DNA from: Microcaldota archaeon
Lineage (GTDB): Archaea > Micrarchaeota > Micrarchaeia > Micrarchaeales > Micrarchaeaceae
Direction: 5' to 3'
Assembly (NCBI GenBank): GCA_021827665.1
Contig: JAKAUR010000008.1
Span: 1-58,321, forward strand
DNA: 58,321 nt
This document shows, piece by piece, positions 40,962 through 50,598 of the stretch. Position numbers and translations under genes: made by a program. Each line of letters starts with the position of its first letter. Position 1 is the first letter of the stretch. The notes under the pieces were generated by a model. The model had not been told where the DNA came from and ran no database searches. It saw only the letters and a list, made by a program, of their open reading frames with translations.

Positions 40962-41501
40962 CTACCAGCCCCCCTGTTCTAGCTTAAGGAGCCTGCCAGC
41001 TATGTCTTTCTTTGCGCTTATTATGCTGTCCATAAGGTGTTTCGCAGCTTTTTCCGTAACGGTGCCCAGATACTCCTCCGCAAGTAGCTTAAGCTTGCTT
41101 ATCATGTCTTCGTCTTCGGTGATAGCAGCTACAAGGATGTTCCTTATGCCTGCAGCAGCGGATCCCTCAAGCCACTCTGCTCCTGCCAAGTGGCTGTATG
41201 TCTGTAAATCCTTTGTTTTCCTAAGCTTTATTTCTCCTAGCCTGTCTAACTCCACCATGTTTCTGAAAGACCTTGACTCTTCAAGGCACTCTTTTTCTCT
41301 CAATATTATATTCTCTATGCTGGACCTCACGCTGTCGTAGGGCGTATTCTCTGTTATTTTTTTATACTCTGCAATCCTGCGCCCCTTTGACATTATAAAA
41401 CCGTCAATATGCCTTAGTGCCTCTTCCTGGCTCATCTTATTTGATATGTGCCTGCCGTCGCCTGTTTGCCCAAATTTCCTGCTAACATCCATTAAACTCA
41501 C
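40962..41501 (-). CDS. Hypothetical helical protein upstream of HIT protein
   Basis: Not recognised. A 179-aa protein, almost entirely helical by composition, with repeated Glu/Lys/Leu heptad-like stretches; a four-helix (ferritin-like) bundle is possible. It lacks a clear pair of E-x2-H metal motifs, so I do not call it a ferritin. The C-terminal region ITEDEDMISKLKLLAEEYLG is followed by a basic helix. It ends 1 nt before the HIT gene start. Confidence 0.6.
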   Translation of the reverse strand: MSLMDVSRKFGQTGDGRHISNKMSQEEALRHIDGFIMSKGRRIAEYKKITENTPYDSVRSSIENIILREKECLEESRSFRNMVELDRLGEIKLRKTKDLQTYSHLAGAEWLEGSAAAGIRNILVAAITEDEDMISKLKLLAEEYLGTVTEKAAKHLMDSIISAKKDIAGRLLKLEQGGW

Positions 41502-41598
41502 AACCGTTTGGACTTGATGCTATTTATCATTTTCGCATAACCGCTGCCGCTTTCGCAAAACGCAAAAAAATAAAAGGACCGATAGCCAATATCATCTG

Positions 41599-42390
41599 AT
41601 GATGCTGCTAGCCCCTAAGGCCGCAAAAGCTTACTACGGGGAAATGGAGACCACGGACAGGAGGTATGTCGGTAATCTCATAAAATCCGGCCTGATGGAC
41701 ATGGGGATGTCGAAGCTGCAATACGGCTACAAGTCGTATCCTATCTACGCCCCGGGCAGGCACTCTGAACATCCGTTCATAAACGAAGTATATGCCAGGC
41801 TGGACTACCATTATGCGTCCGACAAGAATATCTTGAGGCTGCCGCGCCCAGATGGCTCCGACTATTACGAGTTCCAAAAAGCCATTGGGCTCATGGCCAT
41901 GGGCAGCAATGCTGCATACGACGAGGTCCTTAAAAGGTACGGTTCTTCTTTCGACATAGTCGAAACTCTCGCAATGAGCATAAACGATCCCGACTACCTC
42001 AAAATATTCATCGAAACCCAAAAAGACGTATACGCGGTTGCTTTTGCACTAATGAACAACGTTTTCAAACCCAAATCTGCAGATGGGTCAAACCTTATCG
42101 CAGATTTACTATTTGGCCGCTCCAGCAGCAAAAGCATGATGCTCACTATGGCAGCGGTATCTGCGGAACCGGATCACGAAACGCTCATGCGCATACTCGA
42201 AGAGCAGGAATTCATATCGCAAAAAACTGCGATATATCATCTACACGATTCAGATGCAATAGAATGGCTTTCGGAAAACAGCACTTACAGGGACATACGC
42301 TCTGCAGGTTCTTATGCCTTGAAGCAGATTAGAAAGTACGACAGGTTGCTGCGCCTTGAGAAAAGTGTGCACAAAATCTTAAAAGTGTGA
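41599..42390 (+). CDS. Hypothetical protein
   Basis: Not recognised. A 263-aa soluble protein with an early aromatic region (YHYASDKNILRLPRPDGSD) and a helical C-terminal two thirds with short repeated helices (SMSINDPDYLKIFIETQKDV, SAEPDHETLMRILEEQEF, HDSDAIEWLSEN), reminiscent of HEAT-like helical repeats. No signal peptide or TM. The start is the first of two adjacent ATGs. It is convergent with the exported protein gene, 3 bp apart. Confidence 0.55.
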   Translation: MMLLAPKAAKAYYGEMETTDRRYVGNLIKSGLMDMGMSKLQYGYKSYPIYAPGRHSEHPFINEVYARLDYHYASDKNILRLPRPDGSDYYEFQKAIGLMAMGSNAAYDEVLKRYGSSFDIVETLAMSINDPDYLKIFIETQKDVYAVAFALMNNVFKPKSADGSNLIADLLFGRSSSKSMMLTMAAVSAEPDHETLMRILEEQEFISQKTAIYHLHDSDAIEWLSENSTYRDIRSAGSYALKQIRKYDRLLRLEKSVHKILKV

Positions 42391-42393
42391 GCT

Positions 42394-43701
42394 TCAGGCG
42401 TGCATGCTGTCGGAATACACAACACCGTCGAAATACGCGAAGACCGTATAATTCATGCCATTAATCGGTGTCGTACTCTGGCCCATGTAGCTAAGGTTCC
42501 CGATATCATAAACGAGGCTAGCGCTTTCCCCTGGGCTTATGGTCAGGCTGCTATAGTTCAGAGCGCCTACGCTCCTAGGCAGACTCAAGGTTTTATTGCC
42601 CGAAACGTTAAAGTCGAGCAGTCCATGGTACGCGTTTTCCCATGCGCTTATCCTTCCTGCGTATTCTACCACAGAGCCATTTAGCGGATCAAAATTTTCC
42701 AGTTCATGCATCGCCACATAATAGCTCTGATTCTCAAGCATAAGGCTTTCCAGGTAATCCAGCCTAGAAACGTTAAGTGTGGCGTTGAAATCGGAGTAAA
42801 ACTGTGCAGAACTGGTTATGGACCCAGAATTTGCCTCTGAAACAAACTTGCCCACTGCGCTGGCGTTAGTCTGCAAGTAAGACTGCGTGCTTGTAAGGTT
42901 CATGTTTATCTTCAGAGAGTTTATCGCTTCCAGAGTATAAGCATCCCCGTTGCTGACTACATTCACCGGCGGCAGCTTGAAATTCCTGGATTCAGATCCG
43001 AGGAAGTATCCCACGACCTCTATATTGGTAAGTTTCAGCGTCCTATTCCAGTTGTTTGCAACGTTCACTTCGAGGACATATCCAGAGCTGGTATTCGCCA
43101 TTTTGAATGTGACAGGAGCATGGATGCTTACATTATATTGCAAGGTTCCCGGTACGCTCTCGTTGTACACAAATTGGTGGATATTGCTGATATTGCCAAT
43201 ATAATAAACAGGGTAAAGCCCAGTGCGCAATGCGATTTGTGCAGCTGAGGAATAATATGCCAAGGGAAACATGCGCAGCCCTACTATAACTACATTTGCC
43301 GAAGGCAAGTTGCCCAATCGAAGAGGAAGCGATATGTTGCCATTTCCGAAGCTGTTATTTTCGCCCTCAAAATAAAACTGCGGTTTTTTTATCAAGAAGT
43401 CTGCCGTTGCGTTGCTCCAGCTACGGTTTAAGCTCGCGGCATACATCGCCGAGCTAGCCAGCGCAGCAGGCTTGAAATTGCTGTAATTGAAGCTCGACGA
43501 GACGTTTCCGTGGAGCACGGCTATTTCCAAGCTTGAAGAGAGATTGTAAAGCACATAAGGCAAACCCCTCCCGTAAAGCAATATGGGCACGGTTGACTCC
43601 GGTGCGGTTTCTGCGGGCTTTGGGCCAGCCAGCAGAAGCACCGCCGTGGCTATGATGATTATTACAACAATCGCGGCAGCCAAAAGTCCGAGTTTCGCCA
43701 T
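42394..43701 (-). CDS. Membrane-anchored extracellular sequon-rich protein
   Basis: About 435 aa. One N-terminal TM (about 4-28, LGLLAAAIVVIIIIATAVLL) serves as signal-anchor, then a large extracytoplasmic beta-rich region with more than 20 N-X-S/T sequons, including a CARDB-like stretch at about 195-250 (LEVNVANNWNRTLKLTNIEV). No C-terminal anchor. I choose the ATG at 43701 over the GTG at 43710. No family recognised; the domain resembles extracellular Ig-like folds in archaeal surface proteins, and the function is unknown. Confidence 0.6.
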   Translation of the reverse strand: MAKLGLLAAAIVVIIIIATAVLLLAGPKPAETAPESTVPILLYGRGLPYVLYNLSSSLEIAVLHGNVSSSFNYSNFKPAALASSAMYAASLNRSWSNATADFLIKKPQFYFEGENNSFGNGNISLPLRLGNLPSANVVIVGLRMFPLAYYSSAAQIALRTGLYPVYYIGNISNIHQFVYNESVPGTLQYNVSIHAPVTFKMANTSSGYVLEVNVANNWNRTLKLTNIEVVGYFLGSESRNFKLPPVNVVSNGDAYTLEAINSLKINMNLTSTQSYLQTNASAVGKFVSEANSGSITSSAQFYSDFNATLNVSRLDYLESLMLENQSYYVAMHELENFDPLNGSVVEYAGRISAWENAYHGLLDFNVSGNKTLSLPRSVGALNYSSLTISPGESASLVYDIGNLSYMGQSTTPINGMNYTVFAYFDGVVYSDSMHA

Positions 43702-43765
43702 CCAAAACACTTAGTCTATTGCATATCCATATTTAAATTCCTAATTGGACAGTTATACGGTGCAT

Positions 43766-44503
43766 ATGAAGATTACTTCACAAGTTATAGCTTATACTGT
43801 TATAGCAGTTATGGTGCTCATAATCGGCACCGCAATAACGTATTACCTTGGCAGATCCGGCAATTTCAATGTAAAGATAAACACACCATTGACTGCGCTT
43901 TACTTCGTTGTAGTTACATTGGGCACAGTGGGTTACGGTGACATTGTGCCTGTCACACCAATAGCAAGGGCCTTTGTGATAATGCTGATACTTGTCGGGC
44001 TTAGCGTGTTCCTGAGCGCGGTTACAATAATATCGAGTGGTTTTGTGAATTCTAGAATAGATAGTCTGAGTGGGAGGATATCCAGAATGGAAAGGAGGAA
44101 CCTTGGCAAGCACATAGTGTTGATAGGCTACGGTCCTACGAACGTATACATAGCCAAGATGCTGAAGCAAAAGGGGTCAAAATTCATAATAATCGTGTCG
44201 GATAAGGTTACCTTTGACAGGATAAGGTCTCTGGGCTACAAGGCATACGTTGCTGACGAGACCCTAGAGGAGGATATGGAGCAGTTCGAGCTGAAGAAGG
44301 CCAAGTACATCGTCATAGACACCAGCGACAGCGCAAGGTCCCTATATGCTGCCATAATCGCCAAGAACATAGCTTCTTCAAGGCCAGTGTCGGTGGTTGC
44401 GGACAATCCCGACATGGAGAAGCACCTCAAAGGAATAGGGGTAGAGCACATAATAAACCCGATAGAGATTGCCGCAAAGGCCATCGCATCAAGGATGGGA
44501 TAG
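43766..44503 (+). CDS. Two-TM potassium channel with RCK (TrkA-N) domain
   Basis: K+ channel of the MthK type. TM1 (about 5-27), a pore helix with selectivity filter TLGTVGYGDIVPV, TM2 (about 65-88), then a cytoplasmic RCK_N Rossmann domain (HIVLIGYGPTNVYIAKML ... YKAYVADETLEED). It stops after the RCK_N domain without a TrkA-C domain. I choose the ATG at 43766, preceded by GGTG, over the TTG at 43745; 245 aa. Convergent with the pilin-like gene, which ends at the next base. Confidence 0.88.
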   Translation: MKITSQVIAYTVIAVMVLIIGTAITYYLGRSGNFNVKINTPLTALYFVVVTLGTVGYGDIVPVTPIARAFVIMLILVGLSVFLSAVTIISSGFVNSRIDSLSGRISRMERRNLGKHIVLIGYGPTNVYIAKMLKQKGSKFIIIVSDKVTFDRIRSLGYKAYVADETLEEDMEQFELKKAKYIVIDTSDSARSLYAAIIAKNIASSRPVSVVADNPDMEKHLKGIGVEHIINPIEIAAKAIASRMG

Positions 44504-46102
44504 CTATGTCCCGGATTCTTTTATTATGGGCCCGAAAGTTATCTGTGGCTGCTGCCCTCCGCTAAGCATTGTAACAGATCTGACCCAGTTGACTTTGTAA
44601 ACAGCACTTTGGCTTTCCAGTCCGAAATAGCTCACAGCCCCTATGCTTTTGCCTCTAAAATGTCCATATGTCTGGCTTGTTTCGGCCTGCATGGTGCTAT
44701 TGTAAAAGAAGTACGCATTTGAAAATCCGTTTCCAAGCCCTACTGTGAAAGTTCCTGAATTTGGATTTGAAGTGCTGACGTTGGTTGCGGTTCCGTAAGT
44801 AACCGCTGCAGACCCTATTCCCTTTAAGCTGTATAAATCCCCATAGCAGAGGTCGCTAGGCTCGATGCCTATGCTTATCCATTTGCTGTCATAGGGCCCG
44901 TTGCTGCATTCGTCGCTGTAGCCTGTGCCGTTGACTCCTGCAACAAGGCCCCCAATTCCGGAAGTGGTCAACGTTATCCTGGCTTCGGTAAGGTTATATA
45001 TGTTTACTGGGAAGTTGTCGACCTTTTGCAGCAGTGCCATGCCTGTAAAATATACCCCATTATCTATGGAATAGTTATTTCCAAGCAGATTGTTCCAACC
45101 TGTTGGCAATGCCGTTCCGGCAAAGTTTGTGTAATAATTGAACACGTTCTGGCCGTTGTCATATTTACCATAGAGCGTTGTTAGCCCAGGGGCAAGTCCA
45201 GAATGGACTCCGCTGAAGGTCGTACTTATGGGGGTGAAATACATTAATATCGTCGTTTCGGTTGGGCAGCTATTGAAAAAGCAGCCGAGCTTGTAAACGG
45301 TCCTTGGTGGCAGTTTCACCCAAAATATGGCATTGCCGCTCATGCTGCTGTTGCAGTTCTCGCACCAATCGTAAAGCTCCTGGTTATTGTAATAAAATCT
45401 CACGTTACCTAAGTCTGGAGACTCGTGTAGCGAATAAGATGTGTTTTTTGGATTGAAGCTTATCCTTACCTGGTATCCTGGCTCTATGAAATTTATAAAA
45501 AACCAATCGAAGAAATTGAAATTGCTTATGGTTATGTTTATCGGCACCGCGTATATGCCGCCTATGGTCCTCAAAGTTCCTTGCGTCCTAACCACGCCTC
45601 CATATCTGTAATAGCTAGTTGCGTTTGGCGGAGGGCAATAAGCTGTGGATATAATGCTAGGTGCTACTGCACAATAGTTCGCATATATGCTGAAGGTCCC
45701 GGAATAAAGCTTTCCCGGGCTCAGTGTTTGCCCACTGAAAAACGCAATGCAGTACACTTTCTGGCCCTGCAATGCTACTTTCGGGGCGCAATAGCCTGAG
45801 TTGCTCTCTACGCCTCCCACAAACGCGCTGAAGCTGCTGGTATTTATTATCCCGGGCTCCTCAAAATTTGCAACCACAAGAAGAGCAGTTCCTGTCGGCA
45901 CATTGCTGCTGGTGTAATTTATTCCGTAAACTGCGTCGTAGCAGCCGAAGCTGTTATAGAAGTTGCATTCTGTCGGAAGTATTGATTTAGGAAGCGATAT
46001 GAAAAGGAAAAGTACTGCTATGGCAACTGTTATTATAAGCAGTACGGTGCTGTAAGTTGTTATAAACTCTATCGCGCTTTGCGCTTTCGGCCCTTTTCGC
46101 AT
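44504..46102 (-). CDS. Type IV pilin-like secreted protein with DUF2341-like domain
   Basis: About 532 aa. The N-terminus MRKGPKAQSAIEFITTYS fits an archaeal class III (pilin-type) signal (Q-x-S-x-E), to be cut after Gly by a prepilin peptidase, followed by the hydrophobic helix that builds the pilus core. A TATA-like ATATTTAAA lies 26 nt before the ATG at 46102, so that start (leaderless) is better than 46135. The extracellular part has a DUF2341-like segment (LGNVRFYYNNQELYDWCENC, NAIFWVKLPPRT, TTILMYF, about 240-310), then a LamG-like beta region to the end. Far larger than normal pilins, so an adhesin on a pilus-like anchor is a reasonable guess. Confidence 0.7.
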   Translation of the reverse strand: MRKGPKAQSAIEFITTYSTVLLIITVAIAVLFLFISLPKSILPTECNFYNSFGCYDAVYGINYTSSNVPTGTALLVVANFEEPGIINTSSFSAFVGGVESNSGYCAPKVALQGQKVYCIAFFSGQTLSPGKLYSGTFSIYANYCAVAPSIISTAYCPPPNATSYYRYGGVVRTQGTLRTIGGIYAVPINITISNFNFFDWFFINFIEPGYQVRISFNPKNTSYSLHESPDLGNVRFYYNNQELYDWCENCNSSMSGNAIFWVKLPPRTVYKLGCFFNSCPTETTILMYFTPISTTFSGVHSGLAPGLTTLYGKYDNGQNVFNYYTNFAGTALPTGWNNLLGNNYSIDNGVYFTGMALLQKVDNFPVNIYNLTEARITLTTSGIGGLVAGVNGTGYSDECSNGPYDSKWISIGIEPSDLCYGDLYSLKGIGSAAVTYGTATNVSTSNPNSGTFTVGLGNGFSNAYFFYNSTMQAETSQTYGHFRGKSIGAVSYFGLESQSAVYKVNWVRSVTMLSGGQQPQITFGPIIKESGT

Positions 46103-46158
46103 AATAGGCTTTGCAATTAACATTTTAAATATCATTCGCAGAGATTAATATCGAGCGA

Positions 46159-46431
46159 ATGCCTGCTGTGAAAATAACCGTGCATGGGGTAGTGCAAGGA
46201 GTTGGCTATAGGGCCCTGGTTATGGAGATAGCCACGCAGCTCGGGATAATTGGTTATGCGAAGAACATGCCGGATGGCAGTGTCGAGATACTTGCAATAG
46301 GGCAAAAAGACAGGATTGACGAGTTCCGGAAGCTGATAAACGTTGATGCAAAGCACGGTCCGCAGGTGCATAAAATCGACGCTGCCGCTGCGGAAGAAAC
46401 CGAAAGCTACAATTCCTTTGAAATCAGATAG
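46159..46431 (+). CDS. acyP: Acylphosphatase
   Basis: Hydrolyses acyl phosphates such as carbamoyl phosphate and 1,3-bisphosphoglycerate. A 90-aa protein with VHGVVQGVGYR (catalytic Arg), the catalytic Asn in GYAKNMPDGSVEIL and the C-terminal FEIR strand, all as in the family. The ATG is at 46159; it diverges from the pilin-like gene over a short promoter spacer. Convergent with the following gene, 4 bp apart. Confidence 0.94.
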   Translation: MPAVKITVHGVVQGVGYRALVMEIATQLGIIGYAKNMPDGSVEILAIGQKDRIDEFRKLINVDAKHGPQVHKIDAAAAEETESYNSFEIR

Positions 46432-46435
46432 GCAG

Positions 46436-46849
46436 TCAGGATTCTATCCCTGTCGCGTTTGAAACTCCTGCGCTTGCTCCGGCCTTGTTCTGCCTGCATT
46501 CGATGCTGCTTGTTTCTTCTATTCTGTCGCTTATGGTCCCGTCTTCGTCATACAAATATACGACGAAGTTTATCCTGTAGCTGTCAGGGAAATTGTTTGG
46601 AAGGGTATAAAGGTTCACCACCTTGTTTACGGTCGAATTGGGCTTGAGGAGCCCTATTCTTATCCTGCCGTTCTCCATGGGCATATCGTGTGCCAGCGAT
46701 AGCGGCGCCTTTGCTATTATGTCGGATTCGCACCAGTATATGTGCTCTGGGTCGCTGTTCTTGAACTCTACTTTCATCCGGAATTCGTTTTTCATAAAAG
46801 CCCTCAGGGTCTCGGGCTCGAAGCTTGTCTTCAATTCAACGGTCGCCAT
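46436..46849 (-). CDS. Hypothetical beta-rich protein
   Basis: Not recognised. A 137-aa cytosolic beta-sandwich-like protein (MKVEFKNSDPEHIYWCE, then IRIGLLKPNSTVNKVV, RINFVVYLYDEDG), similar in pattern to the Ig-like archaeal domains that bind other proteins. The C-terminal 20 residues are low-complexity (Ala/Gly/Ser). No signal peptide. It diverges from the winged-helix gene at 46912. Confidence 0.55.
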   Translation of the reverse strand: MATVELKTSFEPETLRAFMKNEFRMKVEFKNSDPEHIYWCESDIIAKAPLSLAHDMPMENGRIRIGLLKPNSTVNKVVNLYTLPNNFPDSYRINFVVYLYDEDGTISDRIEETSSIECRQNKAGASAGVSNATGIES

Positions 46850-46911
46850 GAAAACACCATCAATCCGATAACTTATGCGGCTTAAGTATTTTATATCTTT
46901 AACAAAATAAT

Positions 46912-47406
46912 ATGACAGAGGCGTTAAACCCGCAAGAGATATCCATGCCAGCCATAAACGAAGCCAAGCTTATACAGGCAGAGGTAAAGCTAAGGAATCT
47001 CCTTGTTACAAAGGAGGTCACAGAGACCCGAAGGTCCATGGTAAGGTGGCTTGCGCTGTCGCTCGGGATAATAAACCCGGGTGAGACAAGGCTGAGCGCC
47101 ATATACGTTCTTGATGCCATGCTCTACTTCCAGTTCCAGAAGAAGCACGACCCGAACGTGGAGGAGCTTTCGGAATACATATCGAAGTCATGGCAGCCCA
47201 TAAACGAGAAGACCCTGCGCTACCATTTGTTGCAGCTTAAGACCAGCAACATAATAGGGCACTCTAAGGGCAGATATTCAATGCTTTTCCCGGAAGACGG
47301 GGAGAAATACGACGAGAACGCATGGATACGCGGCTATTTTGAGTCAGAAATATCTCCCATACGCGAAAAGATAGCTTCCGTCATAAGGGAAATTAAAAAG
47401 CGCTGA
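46912..47406 (+). CDS. Predicted winged-helix DNA-binding protein
   Basis: A 164-aa protein with an N-terminal helical region (about 15-65) and a winged-helix-like C-terminal half (about 80-130: NVEELSEYISKSWQPINEKTL, YHLLQLKTSNIIGHSKGRYSML), where the last segment is the wing. TATA-like sequence (TTATATCTTT) lies at about 46891, about 20 bases upstream. Not recognised beyond the fold. It may regulate the downstream exported protein gene, which starts 17 bp after its stop. Confidence 0.6.
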   Translation: MTEALNPQEISMPAINEAKLIQAEVKLRNLLVTKEVTETRRSMVRWLALSLGIINPGETRLSAIYVLDAMLYFQFQKKHDPNVEELSEYISKSWQPINEKTLRYHLLQLKTSNIIGHSKGRYSMLFPEDGEKYDENAWIRGYFESEISPIREKIASVIREIKKR

Positions 47407-47423
47407 GCAATATAAGTGATAAT

Positions 47424-49139
47424 ATGTCGTCCGATAAGAACATACTGCTGTACGGAGGAATAGCGATAATCGTAGTCATAGCTGTTTTCATAGCGATAGT
47501 GGTTTCCTTCCAGCCCTCGGGCCCGTATAAGCTCGACGTGTCGATGAAGGCCCCGAATTACAATCCAAACGCCACTTATCTGTTCAATACCACTTATTTC
47601 AACATAACCATAAGCAATACTGGTTCGGCCGCAGTGCACGGCATGGAGGTTGGCTTCTATCTGGACGACCAGGCCATAAAATATTACAACGTTTCGATAC
47701 CTTCACACGAAAGCGCTTACATAACGGAAAACTACACCTACTCGCAGAACGGCACATACAATTTTTCAGTAGTTGCGGATCCGAGCAGGATACTTGACAT
47801 TGCCAATTCGTCCGTAACCTCTGCGCAGCTTAGCATAAACGTTAGCAATCCGCAGCAGCCAAATCTTTACCAGTACATACCGTCGCAGAATACTAATGAA
47901 ACTTACACATTCACACTCTTCCCTAAGGGCATGGAGCTTTCGTCCCTCATGGATATTGAGTACAACGTTAGCCAGTTCAAGCCGCTCCTGGGCCCAGACA
48001 CTGGAATATCATTCAGCATAATGCACGACCTTTCGCCGCTGCTGAATCTGGGCAACGGCGTTTATTCAAAATATGCCAACAGTACAGCAGTATACGGGCT
48101 ATGGCTCGAGGGTGTGATAAGCAATGCAGACATAAAGTCTCTGTTGTCCACATATTCGTTCCCCGAGCATAGCTTCCAGAAGGGGGACTCATCAGCCCTT
48201 TTTGCGAAGCTGAACTACACCACGAGCTTCTGCAGCTATTCAAGCAGGGGCTGGACAAAGATATTCATATACTACAACGCAACCGAGGGAGGCACCTGCG
48301 AAAGCATGCTCGGCAGCAAGTATAATGATACGGAATACGCCATGCTTTCAAATGCTACGTCCTCCCACAGTGGAGAATATGCAAAGGATGCAAACTTCAC
48401 CTATCAGAATTCAACTGGCGAAGGCTTCGCAATTAGCCTCATAGGCAAGAACTATTCGATATACAGGCTTTCCGAAGACGGGGCAGCAGGAAACTTCGCC
48501 AGCATAATGGGATTCCATCCTTCCATAAACGTTTCTGCATACCATAGGGTTTGCCCCGGCTACATATACGTCAACAACAGCACCGGCTTAAACATGTGCA
48601 CCGAATACTTCAAGTCATCGGTACCTGAGCTTCAGAACTATTCGCTCTCGGATTCAATATCCCTCTCGAAGAATTATACCCTGCAGCTTTACTCGTTCGT
48701 CGATCTCAACTATAGCGGAGATGCGCTTTTCAACGCAGCATCGCTTTTCACAAAACTCAATCTTACTAACCAGTACGCATCTTGGGAGCCGCTCGACAAC
48801 AACACGTGCAGCTTTGCAAATTCATCCATTGGGTGCAGGTACGAAAGTTTCAATTCCACGTCGAAGAAGTACAGAGTAAGGATAAGCAATGGATTCAGCA
48901 CTCCGATAAAGATAGAAGCAATAGGCTGCAGTTCCTATCTCCCTGTAAACTCCACGACATCGATAAACGAGACGCTGGCCGCAGGCCAGAGCATAAACGC
49001 ATCCTTCTCGTGCAAGCTTCCTTCAATACCAATAGCAAGTACTGTGTCGACGTACTTCATGAACGTGAGCTATTCCATGGCGGGCAAGCAGCTGTACGAA
49101 AACGGAACCATTACCTATGCGGACTTTTACGTGGGCTGA
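47424..49139 (+). CDS. Large membrane-anchored extracellular protein with CARDB-like domain
   Basis: A 571-aa protein with a signal-anchor TM (about 9-31), a CARDB-like Ig domain right after it (about 45-125: FNITISNTGSAAVHGMEVGFY), then a long extracellular region with many sequons and several Cys. A second Ig-like domain lies at the C-terminus (about 470-571, RVRISNGFSTPIKIEAIGC). No catalytic motif is visible. It is probably a surface glycoprotein. The end lies 2 bp from the convergent 86-aa gene. Confidence 0.65.
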   Translation: MSSDKNILLYGGIAIIVVIAVFIAIVVSFQPSGPYKLDVSMKAPNYNPNATYLFNTTYFNITISNTGSAAVHGMEVGFYLDDQAIKYYNVSIPSHESAYITENYTYSQNGTYNFSVVADPSRILDIANSSVTSAQLSINVSNPQQPNLYQYIPSQNTNETYTFTLFPKGMELSSLMDIEYNVSQFKPLLGPDTGISFSIMHDLSPLLNLGNGVYSKYANSTAVYGLWLEGVISNADIKSLLSTYSFPEHSFQKGDSSALFAKLNYTTSFCSYSSRGWTKIFIYYNATEGGTCESMLGSKYNDTEYAMLSNATSSHSGEYAKDANFTYQNSTGEGFAISLIGKNYSIYRLSEDGAAGNFASIMGFHPSINVSAYHRVCPGYIYVNNSTGLNMCTEYFKSSVPELQNYSLSDSISLSKNYTLQLYSFVDLNYSGDALFNAASLFTKLNLTNQYASWEPLDNNTCSFANSSIGCRYESFNSTSKKYRVRISNGFSTPIKIEAIGCSSYLPVNSTTSINETLAAGQSINASFSCKLPSIPIASTVSTYFMNVSYSMAGKQLYENGTITYADFYVG

Positions 49140-49141
49140 AT

Positions 49142-49402
49142 TTAGAGCCCCATGAAGTCCACGGCTCCCTTTCCCTTCGGGAAAGCGCGCATTTTTTCCG
49201 CCTCTACAGGCAATCCTGTCTCGTCTGCCACGCGCTGCAGCTCGTTCAGCTCGAGATGCCTCGGCAGGTACAATTCGACGAATTCGTGCTCTCCTATCTT
49301 TATCCTCTTTACCGTGAACAGCATCTTCTGAAGCATTCCGGAGCGCTTTACCTCTATCCTTATGCTGCCCCTGCTTATTATTGAAGCCGTTTTGTCTTCC
49401 AA
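49142..49402 (-). CDS. Hypothetical small protein
   Basis: Not recognised. An 86-aa beta-rich soluble protein (SIRIEVKRSGMLQKMLFTV, then GEHEFVELYLPRHLELNEL) with a short helical part and a Gly/Ala-rich C-terminus (PKGKGAVDFMGL). No Cys/His cluster. It ends next to the exported protein gene and diverges from the complex I operon over about 150 bp that hold a TATA-like stretch (TATAAAATTTTAG). Confidence 0.55.
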   Translation of the reverse strand: MEDKTASIISRGSIRIEVKRSGMLQKMLFTVKRIKIGEHEFVELYLPRHLELNELQRVADETGLPVEAEKMRAFPKGKGAVDFMGL

Positions 49403-49551
49403 TCTAACACCCGTTACGTTCTGATTTTGCCGACAGCATATTTATTAATTGCGAAGGATGCTGCCAATTTCGCATTGCGAAATCTTGCTTTACTCCAAAA
49501 TCAAATCAATTATAAAATTTTAGCTTTCAATAGATATAAATCGGTGCTCAA

Positions 49552-50598
49552 TTGATAGCTGTCAGCTCTGGGTTTATAAGCGGGCTCTACTCCGCGATAT
49601 ATGCATATCTGCACAGCTACATGCCTGCAATATACGCGAATGTCCTTTCTTTCCTGATATCATTTGTAATATTCGCAATAGTACTTTCAATACTCATAGT
49701 CCTTTTCGTATACTTGTTCGGGTGGGGCGAAAGGAAGATAATGGGCAGGATGCAATCTAGGCACGGGCCTACCTATACCGGGCCGTTCGGCATACTGCAG
49801 AACATGGCAGACGTCCTGAAGCTGCTTTCTAAGGAAAACATAATTCCAAACAATGCAGACATGCCGATATTCGGGATGATACTGCCAGTGGTATACGCGC
49901 TTTTCGTATTTACTTTTGCGTTCATACCCATAACGAGTACTTTCGTTGGCATAAACACCTCAATAGCGCTCATAGCGGTTTTCCTGGTGCTTTCGTTCAT
50001 GCCGCTTCTATTGTTCCTTGCGGGGTGGACAAGCGGAAACAAGTTCGGATCGATAAGCGCGCAAAGGTCGGTAATAATGCTGGTGAGCTACGAAGTTCCA
50101 CTCATTCTTGTCATAGCCTCGGTCGCGATAGCGGCGCACGGATTCTCGTTCATGAACATAGTGGCGTCTCAGTCTCACGTGTGGTACGCACTGATGCTGC
50201 CGATAGGCTTCGTTCTTTTCTTCATAATAATGCTGGCGGAGCTCGAAAGGCCGCCGTTCGACATAAGGGAGGCAGACAACGAGCTGATAGCAGGCTGGCT
50301 TACGGATGTAAGCGCTCCATATTACGGCCTCGCGCTTTTCTTGGATTATACCAGGATGTTCGTCGGGACTTTGCTGATTACGATATTATTCCTAGGTGGC
50401 TGGAACGGTCCCGTTCTGCCTCCATTCGCATGGACGATAATAAAAGTGGTAATACTTACGATTTTCATAATAATAATAAGGGCGACCACTGTCAGGATGA
50501 CGATACGCAAGCTGCTAAGGATAGGCTGGCTCTACCTGCTGCCACTGGCAGTAATAAACGTTTTGGCATCATATATAATATTCGTGTGGTTGGCATGA
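49552..50598 (+). CDS. nuoH: Complex I subunit NuoH (membrane subunit 1)
   Basis: Membrane subunit at the junction of the peripheral and membrane arms; contributes to the quinone site. Eight or nine TM helices; signatures GWGERKIMGRMQSRHGPTY and AELERPPFDIREADNELIAGW are clear. 348 aa. TTG start at 49552 preceded by GGTG; TATA-like stretches (TATAAAATTT, GATATAAAT) at about 49511-49540 serve as promoter. It is the first gene of a seven-gene operon with overlapping junctions; nuoA-G are not here. Confidence 0.95.
   Translation: MIAVSSGFISGLYSAIYAYLHSYMPAIYANVLSFLISFVIFAIVLSILIVLFVYLFGWGERKIMGRMQSRHGPTYTGPFGILQNMADVLKLLSKENIIPNNADMPIFGMILPVVYALFVFTFAFIPITSTFVGINTSIALIAVFLVLSFMPLLLFLAGWTSGNKFGSISAQRSVIMLVSYEVPLILVIASVAIAAHGFSFMNIVASQSHVWYALMLPIGFVLFFIIMLAELERPPFDIREADNELIAGWLTDVSAPYYGLALFLDYTRMFVGTLLITILFLGGWNGPVLPPFAWTIIKVVILTIFIIIIRATTVRMTIRKLLRIGWLYLLPLAVINVLASYIIFVWLA

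Noticed and set aside
40962-41501. Ferritin/rubrerythrin call for the helical protein
   Set aside because: No pair of E-x2-H motifs at the expected spacing.
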